A stretch of 64,000 nucleotides of DNA from Micropterus salmoides. Lineage: Eukaryota; Chordata; Actinopteri; Centrarchiformes; Centrarchidae. Below are positions 1-12,160 of the stretch, piece by piece. Both the position numbers and the translations under genes were made by a program. Numbering within the stretch: the first letter of the stretch is position 1; each line of letters begins with the position of its first letter. A model generated the notes under the pieces. That model worked only from the letters and a program-made list of their open reading frames with translations. It did not search any database and was not told the origin of the DNA. Location: positions 13,354,137 to 13,418,136 of the forward strand of contig NW_024041150.1 of NCBI RefSeq assembly GCF_014851395.1, in the 5' to 3' direction.

Positions 1-2252
1 CTGTGTGCATGTGTGTGTTTGCTTTAGAGATAACCTTCTCTCCTCATTCCCAGTGCTTTGATTACCAAAGTGTTTTGTCATGTTTCATCAAAATCTGGAT
101 ATCACATACCACATAACACGATATTTACTATATCTGCCTCTGTGCTTGGGCAAATTTAAACAAACAATGTAGCAATGATGTCACCTGCAAGGTTTGACCA
201 ACAGTTACTCTGATAATTTCCCAACCCCTTTGTGCTCCATATTCATTACAAACATAGGATGTTCAAGTTTAGTATTACTTACTAACATCTTAATATGGTA
301 TTCATTTAGATTTTTACTTCATCTGTGAGAAGTTGTAACTCACCCAGTGTGTGTTTGGCTGGATCCTGTCACTAATGTCCATCCCGCCCACTCCAGCTCA
401 GTCCATTTGTTTTCTTTTTTTCTTCTTGTGGCTCAGTTTTAGAAAATTTGCAAAATCTCTTTTCCAATGTCCACTTTTGCCCTTTGCTTCGCCCTCTCCC
501 TCTGTACTGTCTGCTTCTTCATACCAGGATGGCTTGATACAGCACCAATCATTTTCTTTTGACAGTCGTCTTCGTGTTGATCTTCTGTATGTTAAGCATG
601 CTCCTTCGTGCTGTCTATCTTCCATGATGTGACATGCTGTGACATACAACTCTTCCTTACTCCAGCAGCAGTTTTTTGACTAATCAAACTCAGAACTTTT
701 AGGGTCTCATTGAGTCTCGTTTCAGACCACTGTAGTCCTAAGGTGATGGTCATGCAGACTAGGAGAGTCCTACATGATTCAGTCTGTTCTTGCTTTTCAG
801 CTGCTGGCGTGCATCATGCGGCAGAACTTTGTCCAGTGGTTCTGGACTGTGCATTGTCCTTTGCTGTACTCAGCAAACTTAAAACTGCTTTCCTTCTTGT
901 CTGGCTGGAGTGACGTATGATGCTATTGATGGTGATTAAGAAAGGAACATTTTATCTTATCTTAATGCTGATCTTGTGGAATTCAAGTTTGATCTAATTT
1001 TGTCATTGCTGTGTTTATCTCAGTCACTGTGGGCCATACTTTTTGTCAAACTTATCCAAACTGCTCCAGCTGTGTCTGTGGAGCTGTCAAAGGTTTCAGT
1101 CAGGCTGGTCACGCGAGTCGTGGCTTCAAGAATGTCCTAAATGTCAATATTCCTCTTTTGGCATTTTTTTCTCTGGGAATCTGAAGGTAGAGACAATTTC
1201 TCTTTATCTGACTTTTAACGGAGCTGGAGCGGAGCACATTTCCTTCTATGCACCAGCAGTGGGGTCTTTAATTCTTTGGTTTCTCATCTCTCTGTTGCTG
1301 CCTGGTCAGATTTTAGCAGCACCAGGGCTTACTCTCCTTACTGGACTGGAGCATGCTGGAGGAGGGAGCGGAGTCCAGGACTGGATCAGCCAGAATGGAT
1401 TCTGTGACTTGTGTATCTCTGTTATAGAAGAAATAATCAGTTGATTTGTTCTTGTGATTTCTTTCATCAGTCATCAATAGGCTAATCAGTTTAATCAGAT
1501 CCTTAATGAATCTATTCTAATTTTCTGTTCTGAGCTTTCCTTGGCCTCAATTCTTGTCATTTAGCCTACCCATCTGAATTGCAGAATTTTCTCTTTTCTT
1601 TCCTCTGGACAGGGCTGCACGCTCTATTGCATTTCTGCTCTCCTTTCTCTCCAAACATATCTTTAGCTAGGGCAATAGTTTTAGACTAAAGCTTCCATTT
1701 TGCAGGAAACCCATTTCAACCCACTTATCAAATTGTCCCATTAATGTCTAATATTTTAGTCATCAATTTCATAACTGGTGAAGGTAATCTGGGAGTGGAT
1801 TCAGACTCAGTCCTCGCTTTACTCTGACACTTGCCATAGTTTACTCTCTCTAGTCAGTCTGTACTAAGGTCCACAGCAATATTTGGGTCCACTGAGTTCA
1901 GTTAAGTCTGAGGCTAACTTAACTTTTCAGCAGGAGACCCCAAAAACCCTCGGACACAAGCCACTTTGATCCAGTTACACTCTGAACACACCTGTGCATT
2001 TACAGGCGGCTAGAGGATCCTGCAAATCACTCAGGCGCGAGATTTAAGACCCTTACTTCACTCTGTTCAGTCTCACTCTCTTTATCTTTTCACTCAATTT
2101 TCTACTAATTTCTCACCGTGTAAGTTCTTTTCCTTTTCTTTCTGGAACAGAGCGAAGATCAGGGCTCCACTGAACACAGCTTCTCCCTCCTGGGAGGATT
2201 TTCCAAAAATAAGCCAGCTTCTGTCCTTCAATGGAGTCCGAATCCCTCATTC

Positions 2253-2270
2253 GTCCCATCTGGGGTGCCA
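2253..2270 (-). other. Primer-binding site matching tRNA-Arg(CCT) 3' end
   Basis: The minus strand reads TGGCACCCCAGATGGGAC three bases after the LTR end. Its complement ends in TGGGGTGCCA and appears to equal the last 18 nt (including CCA) of a vertebrate tRNA-Arg with anticodon CCT. The tRNA match is from memory and should be verified. Position and TGG start are those of a retroviral minus-strand primer site. Confidence 0.6.
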
Positions 2271-2273
2271 AAT

Positions 2274-2552
2274 TGTCGTGGAAATTATACTCCTGGTGAG
2301 GGGTTGAGCAAAGAATTGAGTTACAACCAACCGTTGTCTTTAAAGAATTTATTTAATAAAAGAGAAGAAACAGAGAAGTACTAAAACACATATACAGCTG
2401 GTCCAGAGACCTGCCACCTAGGGTGGCTTAGGGCGTCTGGCCCCGAGCAAAGGGATAAATCATCATTTACACAGTCTAGGTTTCTATGTGTTGGGGAACA
2501 GAGATCCTCTCTCGGCCTTGAACGAACATTCCGGAAGAGCCCCCTCCAGACA
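2274..2552 (-). repeat. Putative long terminal repeat (279 bp)
   Basis: The segment begins TGTC and ends GACA on the plus strand, the usual short inverted termini of an LTR. Read on the minus strand it has an AATAAA polyadenylation signal at 2353-2348, leaving about 75 nt of U5. It ends three bases before a tRNA-matching primer-binding site. Its outer edge (2552/2553) abuts LINE coding sequence exactly where LINE homology stops, which is what an insertion into the LINE would give. No second LTR is in the window to confirm the ends. Confidence 0.6.
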
Positions 2553-3830
2553 GAAGTTTGCAGAGAACTGGTTCTTTAGCCTCTCTGCGTACAGTCGTTT
2601 AGCTTCTCGCACCTCCTGCCCTGCATCCGGCTCGGTCAAAACTCCTAAATGCCTCCTTTTCCAACCTCAGCTGTCTGAGTTTGGCTGTAAACCAGGGTTT
2701 GTCACTGTTATAACTTGGTATACATGTGTCCTCACAGATGCTGATGTAGGATGTCACAGCCTCTGTAAACACGTCCAGATTGTTGGTAGCAGTCCTGAAA
2801 ACATCCCATCCAAACACACCTGAAGATCCTCTACAGTTTCACTTGTTCACTTTGATGTCCTCACTACAGGTTTACAAAGCTTTCATTTTTGCCTGTAAGC
2901 AAGAATTAGGTAGGTCATGACATGATCAGAGTGTCCCAGTGGAGCGCGTGTGACGGTGTGATAGGCACTGCTAACTGTGGTGTAGCAGTGATCCAAACAG
3001 TTCCCCTCTCTGATTGGACACTTTATAAACTGTCTGTTTTTGGGGAGCTCTTGGCTGAGATTTCCCCTGTTAAAGTCACCAAGAGCAATAACAAGGGAGT
3101 CCGGGTTTGTCTGCTCCACACACAGTATCCAGTCAGCCAGCATGCGCTGTGTGTCGTGCACGTTGGTGTGCGGCGGAATGTAAACACCGACCAGAGTGAA
3201 TGAAGCAAACTCACGGGGGGAGTAAAACAGTTTACAGTTAATGATAAAATATTCCAGATTAGGAGAGCAGTGCTGCTGAATCACTGTCACGTCAGTACAC
3301 CAGCCATTGTTGATATAAAAACAGACACCTCCACCTTTTGTTTTGTCAGAGAGTTCTGTGTCACGGACCGCTCTCTAGAGTTGGAAGCCAGCCAGCTGCA
3401 GCATGGAGTCCGGTATTGATCCACACAGCCACGTCTCCGTGAAGCACAGAACAGAAGAGGAATAAAAGTCTCTGTTTTTCACCACCAGAAGCTGAAGTTT
3501 GTTGCACAGCGAGCGCATGTTGGAGAGAAATATTGCTGGTACGAGTGACCCGGCTCTTTTTCCTCTCCTGCGGCGCTTCACAGCCCGCTCAACAGCGTGA
3601 GAGCCCTTCACCAAAATGTCCAATAATTCCCCTGATGACGCGAGAAAAGTGGGAACTAAATCCGCAGGAGTTGTTCCCCTGATGTTCATGAGCTCCTCCT
3701 TGTTGAAAGAGCTCAGGGAATCACAGCACAAAACTGAATTAACACACAAAAACAAAACAAAACAGAGGGTACCTAAAACAGAGGCCGCAATGATCAGCAT
3801 CTCCGTTCTCATTAGCTTACTCGGAATCAC
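2553..3830 (-). mobile_element. Non-LTR retrotransposon fragment: apurinic-type endonuclease region
   Basis: Three minus-strand frames join into the endonuclease part of a LINE ORF2. Frame 3878-3375 carries the start (SNMRSLCNK, then LCFTETWL, the catalytic Glu motif). Frame 3290-2883 carries VGVYIPP, the ALGDFN motif (catalytic Asp/Asn) and LGHSDHV, the terminal SDH motif. Frame 2817-2599 carries the linker before the reverse transcriptase (FTAKLRQLRLEKE), running on to a KRLYAERLKNQFSAN-type stretch that stops at 2553. Frameshifts near 3330 and 2850 and the missing reverse transcriptase make it dead. It looks like the teleost CR1/X-element-like LINEs, but the clade is not resolved. A second copy of the same region lies at 28660-30000. 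Confidence 0.85.
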
Positions 3831-3839
3831 CAAAACATG

Positions 3840-4070
3840 CATTTTTGGGGGCCGACGTATCATCCCAGGACACACCAAAAAGACACGACTTTAAGCATCG
3901 GCAGATCGCTGTGCTGTTCAGGCTACACAGCTTGTTGTCTTGAAGTCATTGTGGTGTTCACACTACTTGACTGACAGGGGGTCACACACTACACGAACTG
4001 ACAATGACTCTGTCGCCTGATGGCTGGTTTCGTCATTCATGTCATGCAACGATAGAGTCAAAGCGATTTA
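3840..4070. repeat. Dispersed repeat, copy 1 (contains the empty site of the 5441 MITE)
   Basis: This stretch shares a run of matching blocks with 5205-5440 plus 5962-6000: 'cccaggacacac', 'gcagatcgctg', 'gtggtgttcaca' and 'gacagggggtcacacacta'. Here the sequence passes directly from 'gaactgacaa' to 'tgactctgtc' (4000-4012), so it lacks the 521-bp MITE found in the sister copy. Probably part of a non-autonomous DNA transposon of unknown class. Confidence 0.6.
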
Positions 4071-4840
4071 GAAAAACTGTAATTTTAGTTCTTCCTTCCA
4101 TTTCTATCCTGACCTTAATGTCCATTTTATCTGTATCACTGTTGCAGAAATTGTATTTCCTTTAACCTTATGTAATTTTATGCTCCTTGATTCAATTTGC
4201 CTCTACTCTGAAATATTTCTAATGTGTATTTAAACATGTAAAGCACTTTGTGACTCTGTTTTAATTAAGTGTGTATTAATAAAGTTTATTATTATTTATA
4301 ATAAGTACAGCGTGCATGTAATTATTGTCTGTCATATCTGACATATCTGTTGTTATTGCAGGTTTACAAATACAAAGCAAAACAACTCTGCCACGAATGA
4401 CTTTATATAAAAGCTGCGAGGTAGAAAATACATCATCGACAACCAGCTAATCAACCAGAAAACGTAATTCATTTCTATCATGTCATATCAAGGTCTTAAT
4501 TTTAATCTACAAGTCGTAGGCAGTACTGTGAGTTACAAAATGTTTTTGTATCCAGTTGTGAGCTGTCACACACAAACTTGTGTGGTAGGCTGTTAAATTT
4601 TTTTTTATGGAGTTTTAGTCAGCACCATCAGACCTGTACAAACAAGCATTGCTACTGTCCCACTAAAATCAAATCTTTGATTCATGCCAACTTCCTCATA
4701 CTCAACTGTGACAAATCAGACTTCTGACCCAAGTCACTCACAAAAACACTCACAACTTCCTCACCACACCTCAGAGTGTAGTGTCTTTGAGTACAATGAA
4801 AAGAGCTCTATAAATAAAATGTATTATTAGGGCCCGAGCA
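4071..4840. repeat. LINE-tail-like sequences and a dispersed 110-bp repeat; no gene
   Basis: Around 4235-4300 ('aaagcactttgtgac' then 'aataaagtttattattattta') and 4795-4830 ('gctctataaataaaatgtattatta') are typical teleost L2-like LINE 3' tails. The segment 4330-4440 ('ctgacatat', 'gcaggttta', 'aaagctg', 'gaggtagaaaatacatca') recurs in pieces at 27880-28140. I see no gene. Confidence 0.45.
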
Positions 4841-5440
4841 GGAAACATGCGAGAACCCTATTGGAACTGAAGGAATTATTTTTCTTTCTTTCTTCCTTCT
4901 GAAAATCATCTTCAATCTAAAGGCATTGACAGTGAAAGCAACTTCGGCCGCCGGACTCTGCAAGGTTTTAATCTCATGTGACATGGTGACGTTTGGCAGC
5001 GCCAGCGAAAATCAGACACAATTTCTAACCAGCATTCCCTATGTTGAGTCCAGCATGCATCACGTTAAGTCAGCACCGCATGAAATTAAATGCACCTATT
5101 AATTTCTCTGTCATAGCGCCACCTACTGGAAACACAAGGTGACCCTTCAACAAAACAGCCCCCGCACCACGTTTGACTTAGATGCAAGACATTTTTGTGG
5201 CCCACGTATAATCCAAGGACACACAAAAAAGCCTTTTGGAGCTATACCCTAAACCCAACTGGAAGTCGGCCATTGTGAATTTAGTGGTCATTTTTGGCGA
5301 TTCAAGGCTCGTGCAGACTACACGACTTGGCAGATCACTGCGCTGCTCAGACTATAGAACTTGCTGTCTTGAAATCGTTGTGGTGTTCACACCACGTGAC
5401 TGATTGGTGACAGGGGGTCACACACTACACAAACTGACAA
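4831..5440. repeat. 'gggcccgagca' teleost repeat followed by dispersed repeat copy 2
   Basis: At 4831 'gggcccgagcaggaaacatg' begins a tract resembling an abundant teleost dispersed element that starts with these bases. From 5205 the sequence matches the repeat at 3840-4070. No open frame of interest is present. Confidence 0.4.
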
Positions 5441-5961
5441 TAGCCATGTTTCCAGCCAACTGTCATGCAGATTTTAAGCCGACTTTTGAAATGTTGTGAA
5501 AAAGAAAAAAAAGTGCATGCTAAATAGGTGCGTTTCCAACAGCTGGTTTGGAGCGAATAAATCAGGCTACAGCAAACGTAGTTACATCAGTAATTGAATT
5601 AAACATGGCTGTAATAAACAAGATGTATGGACTCCAAACCAGAAACAAAACCAGACACATGGACCTGATGGGCATTTATCTAAGAAAAATGGAGAGAGGT
5701 CCTCAGGAATGTGTTTCAAGCGGCCAAGTTGCTACCAGCCATGTCTCCGTACGTTATGGGAATATCCGGCAAGACGCCAACAGCAAAAACAGCTGATCAG
5801 ATGTGAGTCACAAGTTCACTACTTCAGAACTTATTCGGCTAAAGTGTTTCCATCTACGATTTAGCGCATTTTCTTTTCTCCGTTTTTTGCCGTTTCCATC
5901 AACCTTTTCTAATGCGATACTTCAAAATGCACATAAAAAACCTGGATTGAAACACGGCTAG
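5441..5961. mobile_element. 521-bp MITE with imperfect terminal inverted repeats
   Basis: The left end reads TAGCCATGTTTCCAGCCA. The right end, reverse-complemented, reads TAGCCGTGTTTCAATCCA, giving 14 matches in 18. The paralogous repeat at 4000-4012 runs uninterrupted from 'actgacaa' to 'tgactctg', so it is a natural empty site showing that the segment was inserted as a unit. A short frame at 5548-5796 lies inside but resembles no known protein. Confidence 0.7.
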
Positions 5962-8900
5962 TGACTCTGTCACCTGATGGCTGGTCTCTAAACCACGTTT
6001 TGTAAAAAAAAAACACGTGAAAAGTGACATGGGAATTGACGCGAAACTACATATGAAACAGCAGTTGATTGATTATTATAAAGATAGCAATTATAAAGAC
6101 AAAGAATATGGGTGAAAGAATAGATTAGCACAGGCAGGTAGCAGGGATTGTCTGAGCTACAGAGAGAGCTGAGTTAAAAAATGTTTTGCAGTGAAAAACG
6201 TCTGGCTGCAGACTATCGCACCACTCTCGCCCCTCGCTCACGCCGCGCCCCTTGCAGTGCAGTCTGTAATGATTGGCTGTAGCCGAGCCACCTTTCTGTA
6301 TGGTCTGTTCTGTACATGAGCGTACTTATTCCCACTCAATTTGTACCACGCACGTGTGAACATTGTAGTTGAAGCCTTTGATTTAAAAAAAAAAAAGCGT
6401 CATTACCATCACAGTATTATACAGCATTAGCATAAAGACTATTCATATTATTTGTTCATGTTTCCACAAGCTAAATGTTAAAGTGATCTGAGGAAGTATA
6501 ATAAGAAATTTAAACATAGCCTACTACTGACATGAAAAAATATTAATATTGCAAATTTCATACATTAATCCTACATAAATGTTACACTGTCACAAAGGTC
6601 TGGAAAGATTTTTTTAACTTAAACTCTGATCTTGGTAAGCTTCCAGTGGAAGCTCATATTAAAGGATAGCAGTATCAACAGTTAACAGTCCCATTGCATG
6701 TTGTCATAGTAAGCAGGCACAAATAGAAAACCAAAAACAATAGTACAACCAGCATGATCGGTGCATGTGTTTATTGAGGATGTCCACAAATGTTGCATAT
6801 AAAATGAAAAAATCAGAATAAAATACCACAATACGATCAAATAAGATAAAAATAATAATAATAATAAAAAATGTGGACAAGGATCTTAATAGAAACATAA
6901 ATATCAATAAAATTATTATGTTTAAAGATTATAAGATCATTTAGATTAACAACATTAAACAGCTGCAATTAACTTTTATTTAAAAAACTAATTGTACTTA
7001 TTTGTCCAATAACATCATATGTTGAGCTGCTTCTGCTGTGCCATTACTTTATGTCATCATCTTCTTCTTCTGCATATCTCGCCTTGTTATGCCGTTCCCC
7101 TCGCTCCTACGACTACGACTCCTCTAGATATTTGGCATGCTAGATATCTGACTGGCATCGTCAATGTGTTGCATGAGATGCATTCGTTCAGATGCGTCGT
7201 TGAGTAGTTCACACATAATGACTGGCGATTGCAGATCAATCGCTGATTTAACCCCGATCACGGCCTGACGAGCTCGGCGACTGGCAAATTGAGCTTAAAA
7301 TCGTATAGTAGGCTTTACACATTCTTTACTTTAACAAACTCCTAGAGAGTTAAGCCGATCGACATCAAATTTCCTGTGTAATCAAAAGGCATTGAGGATG
7401 GAAAATTGTGCTATCTGTGAGTCTTCGTCAAATGGCGGTGTCTGTGGCGTGGCATCGAAAATCAATGATTCACCACGAAACAGGAAGTTGTTATAACTTC
7501 TGCTCAATTGAGCACCAAACTTTACAGGTTTGATGACCAAGGCCCCTGGGCTTCTTAAGTCGTACATCAAGTAGCATCTGGGCCCCTTGGTACATACATT
7601 GCATGCTTTAAACGAGAGCCTCTCAAAGAGTACAGTGCCTCTGTACAACTGAGCTATTGGTTGGCACGATACAGTCCAATGACAATTATTAAGATATAAA
7701 TGATAAATGATCAATGATAAATTTGTTTGGCTTACATCATTCACACATTTTGGGAAAATCGAAATTTCAAAACAGTCATCAGACACAAATTACCATGAAG
7801 GCTCACATTCACATCGGACATAGCCTCTGTAAATGTGTGTATCCCTTCAAAAAGTCAAAATATCTGCTAAAAGTAACTCCTAAATATTCTACGAGACCTT
7901 AAGAATGTAAAGCGTGCTGACCTCTGACTGACATACAACCAAATTATCTGCACTAAAAGGCATGGCCATAACCAGCTATGAGGTCACCGAGGTCCAAGGC
8001 AGAGCAGCATAACTTTCATATGTAAATCTTCCCACACGCCACCAGATCGATCAAGATCTAATCTGTGTTGTTCCACACATCCATGAGGTCTCACACACAG
8101 TCCAGGTTCATATAGTGAAACTGTTTGGAGTAAAGCAGCAGTCCTCCGGCTCAATTCTGAGCTCCATCAGAGGGTCTAAATATGGATTTCAGAAGCTAAA
8201 AGTTTAATTCTGTTTCCTCAGGAGAGTTTCTTCTGTCTGTCCTGAAGTCTTTAACTTCAGTTTTTTTGTTTTGCTGCTTAAATGTCCCATTATATTTGAA
8301 GTGACATGACTGTGCTCATGGAAATGTCTCTCAAACATCTCTCAAACGCCGGCTAGGTGGATGATTTAGGCGTACATGAGTATTCAGATATTGTCTCTGA
8401 GCTGATCCGCGCATCACACCTATTCAGCTGTTATATTCGTGACAAAACAGTGCAAACAGCTGCTGACGTCAAATTATTAGGCTGTATTATCAACCAGAGC
8501 ATTCAGCACTGCTCTGCTGTATTTCATGTTGTCATATAGTAATAACAGTGCCCATAATGTAGTCTGCACGTCATTCTAACAGCAGTCCTGTGATGAGTTG
8601 TAATGCATGTTGTGAAGATTAGTATACCAAGATCCCCCTGTTTGCACTACCTGATCATAGCTTGTGTGTGTGTATACTTAAGCTATAGCTCACGTCAGGT
8701 CGTGTTATACGTTTATTATATCACAGTTAAGGGGCGATGTTTGGTGTTATAAAAAGCGTATATATCGCGGCCTGAAGTGAGCTGTTGCTTTTATAAAACG
8801 GTTACCAAGTACGGCAAAAAGAAAGTAGGCTAACAGATGCACTACAATTTGAGTTTTATTTCATCAATAGACATTTCTTTATGAATACAAAAAGTAGTTC

Positions 8901-9100
8901 CACCAGACTTCCATTAGGCTACATAGTGCATGAGGGTTGCTAAACAACATACATCAAAGGCTAGAATTATTAGAACAAATTTTTAAATATATTTCTATGC
9001 ACGTTGCTGTTTATTGTGCAGCCACTAAAAAACTGTCCAGCATCAGCAGATTGACTTTGGTAAGCTGAATTTTTTGCGAGGTGGAAATGTGTGTGTTGTT
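5962..9100. other. No gene recognised; AT-rich and repeat-like sequence
   Basis: 5962-6000 completes dispersed repeat copy 2. An AT-rich tract with (AAT)n lies at 6848-6866. Around 7320-7560 phrases such as 'aagccgatcgacatcaaatttcctg' and 'gatgaccaaggcccctgggc' look like the interior of the 'gggcccgagca' teleost repeat family. Frames of 60-134 codons (for example 7786-7382 minus) show no recognisable domain and look like chance. A short GT run lies at 8661-8670. Confidence 0.4.
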
Positions 9101-9929
9101 GCAGCGTGGATATTACTCCACTTTCTCCCGTCCCAAAGTTAGACGTTATTTTCTTATATTTCTTTGTCGCCAGGTTACAAGTTACGTGGGAGCCAGTGGG
9201 AGCTCACCTCCCATAAGGAAGGTCTGAGCTCCCATGGAAGCAGTAAAATCAATGCTAGTGTGGCCTTGCATCAGATTTTTATTTTCCTGTTACATTTCTC
9301 AAAACTGACTTCTTTTATTTCCTGTTTTGTCTCCATAAAAACATTGTGACCAGTTGTACACATCCTCCAAAGAACTTTTTAAAACCATCACTCATTTGGT
9401 GATTTTCATGTTTCTTTACTTGAACACAATTTTATTGTCACTAATTCATTTATTTAACAACCATTCTTTTGAATCACAAATTATGTATTTTTCATTGTAA
9501 TTAGGGTAGTGGGCCTACCTACTATTATTTACATTAAAAAGATAAACAGACTTAAATTTACATATTTTCCTTATGAACTGCATGACTGACAGGATGGCTG
9601 CACTTCCACCATCAGCCACTATCGAGCACACAGTTTTGACCCAACAGGTTGAGGCCGTGAATTAGAGTAGTACTGTATTAGATTCTCTATTGACTGCTGC
9701 TTATTTGTCTAGTATTATTGGCTTTTTGATGTATCCTCCAATTAGTACAGCCAACATATGATAATATGCTTGCTACTGTGTGCTGGCGGCCAGCAGTGCA
9801 TAAAATAATAACATTGTAATATTATACCTAGCACAAAGGGCGGAATTGCGGCCTCTTCTTGATGGCATTTTTCAGGCAAATGAAACTTAAACTTTGTTGC
9901 AATATCGCAGACATCTGGGGCAAGTAGTG
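9101..9929. other. No gene; probable flank of the hAT-like element
   Basis: At 9180-9235 the sequence repeats 'gggagctcacctccc' and 'gagctccca', resembling the tract at 16505-16560. Both may be edges of hAT-like elements. The rest is AT-rich with no supported feature. Confidence 0.3.
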
Positions 9930-11290
9930 GCGGGGTTCCACTGATTGACAACTTCTTTCAAAAACCCTCCGATAGCAGTAATGATGTCAGCAGCACTATA
10001 AGGCTGGGAGGGAGGAACTAGAACTAGTTCAGTTTCCAGTAATGTCACTGACCCAGAGCCATCTTTTGAAGGCGAAGCGACAACAGCTAATGGTATACAA
10101 GAACCATCATTTACACCTCAGGAGCAGTAAGCAGTTCTCAAGAATCAAATCAGCAACCAATCCATTTCTGTTGCTATGAGGTCACTGACCCTGCATTATT
10201 GCACTTCCAGTGACATTGTTTAGCCAGTGCTAATTGAAAGAGGAGCATTCCCCTTTCAAATCCGCAGTGAAAAATACCCAGCTTCAGTCCGAGATAAAGC
10301 ACTTGGTGAAAAGACAACAATGAACATGTAAACTGTATATGGACAAAGGGGCAGAAGATTTCTAGACAGTGGCTACTGTACTCACCCTCAACAGGTTGTG
10401 TGTACTGTTTTGCATGCAAACTGTTCTCCAGCAAGCTTGGTGGCTTTAGTCAGGGGTTTAGTGAATGGAAGCACAGAAAGAATAAAGGAACATGAAAGTA
10501 GTACAAAACACAGATCAGGAATGCTTGCCTTGCAACAGTGGACAAAGGGCAGTGCTATAGATGCAGATCTCATGCAGCAACTTGATTGAGAACGTAAATA
10601 CTGAAGGGACATTCTGAAAAGCAGGGATCAAGTTCTTGGGTGAAAGCGGACTTGGAGAGGTTGAACGGTTTGGGTCAACCCATAATGGGAATTTCCTTTG
10701 CATCCTAGAATTACGATCACCATTCTTAAGATATTAGAAAGTTTGGCAAGAAAGGAAGAGTCACAGTGTCCTATTTGTCATCAACAATATGTGAAGAACT
10801 CACTGAGCTAATGATTCAGAGAAACTCATCAAACAGTAGCAGATCAGATTCAGGATGCCAAATATTTTTCTATAATTGTTGACCCCACCCCAGACCTGTC
10901 ACATTTGGATCAACTGACGTTCATATTCTGGTTTGTTATAACAGCAGTTGACGCTGTGGTAGAGCGATTCCTTGACTTTGAGCCAAGTGAGAGCCACACC
11001 GGTGAAGTTTAGCAGGATGTGTGACTTTGATGGTGGAGGACCTTTGGTTGGACCTCTCAAACTGTAGAGGAAAATCATATGACAATGCAAGCAACATGTC
11101 AGAAAAACACAATGGGCTACAGGCCCACCTGAAACAAATATAGAGTATGTGCCCTGCGCAGTGCATTCACTACACTTAGCTGGTGCTAACACCTTAGATG
11201 GCAGTAGCCCAGAGCTTGACAAGTTTTTTAACATGTTGCAGTCACTGTACATCATCCAAAAGACATGTACCCAGGGCCTTAATTAAGTAT
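9930..11290 (+). pseudogene. Dead hAT-like transposase (DUF4371/ZMYM1-like), plus strand
   Basis: Conceptual translation, with several frameshifts and stops, shows a TTF-type zinc-finger region near 10400-10480 (CFACKLFS-like, then FSEWKH) and the linked frame 10398-10589 (KEHESSTKHRSGMLALQQW). Further on come ICHQQYVK near 10780 and, near 11060-11180, the hAT signature CRGKSYDNASNMSEKHNGLQ followed by a CPAQCIHYTLSW-like stretch. These are landmarks of the DUF4371/hAT-C transposase family often annotated as 'zinc finger MYM-type protein 1-like'. The reading frame is broken throughout, so no product is expected. An inverted, internally deleted copy of the 5' half lies at 35110-35760. Confidence 0.75.
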
Positions 11291-11804
11291 ATCACTGAAA
11301 ATTATTATTCTGAACTGAAGTGATATAATGACAAAACATTTTAGCATTCTGTCTGTTATTGTAAGCGAGCACCCCGAGTTTACTTGTATTTATTATAACA
11401 ACATGCTGCAATTGTTAACTTTAGCAAGATATCTGTGTATAGCGTATTTTTGTATTTCTAGTAGGTTTTTTGTACATTTAATCATTTTAATTCTAGTTCA
11501 TTCTCCACCTTATTTTAGCGTTTAATTACTACTTAAATCTGCCCACGTCCACGTCTTGTAACGTGATACCAGATAACATTTCTCTCTCTCTGTGTAATAT
11601 ACCTGGGTTGCAGGCCTAAGTAAATATGTGGGAAACACTGTATTTAAAGTTGTGTAGGACTATATTGTGTAAATAGCTGTATTACACTGTACACCTATTT
11701 TATTGTCTTCCGACTGTGTGTCACGTGACTATTTTGGTCCAACCAAGATTGAATAATCATGCCTGCAAGTTAGACTAGTTTAATTAAACCAAGATGGATG
11801 ATAA

Positions 11805-11835
<31 letters not shown>
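11291..11835. repeat. Dispersed repeat segment with (TAA)n microsatellite
   Basis: 11326-11430 ('tgacaaaacattttagcattct', 'acttgtatttattataaca', 'gcaattgttaacttta') recurs directly at 28195-28300 and inverted at 33715-33800. 11740-11800 recurs inverted at 33630-33690. A (TAA)n tract fills 11807-11834. The segment belongs to the block duplicated in inverse orientation at 33.3-35.8 kb. Confidence 0.65.
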
Positions 11836-11839
<4 letters not shown>

Positions 11840-12160
11840 GTATGACCCGAACTGCAGATTTGGAGAATGGGTACACCCCTAAAGCATGCTAGTATCTTCA
11901 CCATCTGTGGATTAGAGAGGGGGATGAGTGGAAAACTGTATTTAAGTGGTCATTACGAGTACCTTGATATGGTAAACTGGTTTTATCATTAACTTCAGTG
12001 CTATTGCCACACATTTGCATGCCTTAACCTCCCTCATGTCAAGTTTCAGTAGACTCTGCAGGCAGAACTGGCTTTCCAGAGGCTGAAGGACAGCTTCACC
12101 TCAGCACCAGTCCTCACTCTATCTGACTATTTATTTCATTGTCATAACTTGTCACAAACT
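11836..12160 (+). mobile_element. Gypsy-type LTR retrotransposon scrap (reverse transcriptase C-terminus)
   Basis: Around 12070-12125 the translation gives the peptide FQRLKDSFTSAPVLTLSD, the conserved junction after the Gypsy/Ty3 reverse transcriptase thumb ('F..LK..FTSAPVL..PD'), preceded by an IATHLHAL-type stretch. Only about 300 bp survives. Copies are at 39995-40200 (direct) and 33330-33600 (inverted). Confidence 0.7.

Larger units (their letters stand above)
1..2552 (-). mobile_element. Endogenous retrovirus / LTR-retrotransposon end, minus strand, decayed
   Basis: An LTR (2274-2552) is followed on the minus strand by a primer-binding site (2270 down to 2253) and then a leader-like tract running toward position 1. 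No long reading frame survives. A short minus-strand frame at 649-398 contains the peptide GHWKRDF in a basic context. This resembles the second half of a retroviral nucleocapsid zinc knuckle with the last cysteine lost, so the tract may be the remains of gag. The other LTR would lie left of the window, if it exists. Seen: LTR termini, PBS and knuckle-like peptide. Inferred: that everything from 1 to 2250 belongs to the same element. The copy appears long dead. Confidence 0.5.

Noticed and set aside
1043..1444. 133-codon plus-strand frame
   Set aside because: No recognisable domain, and it lies antisense to the presumed retroviral internal region; likely chance.
7382..7786. 134-codon minus-strand frame
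   Set aside because: It crosses a dispersed repeat and shows no domain or codon bias.
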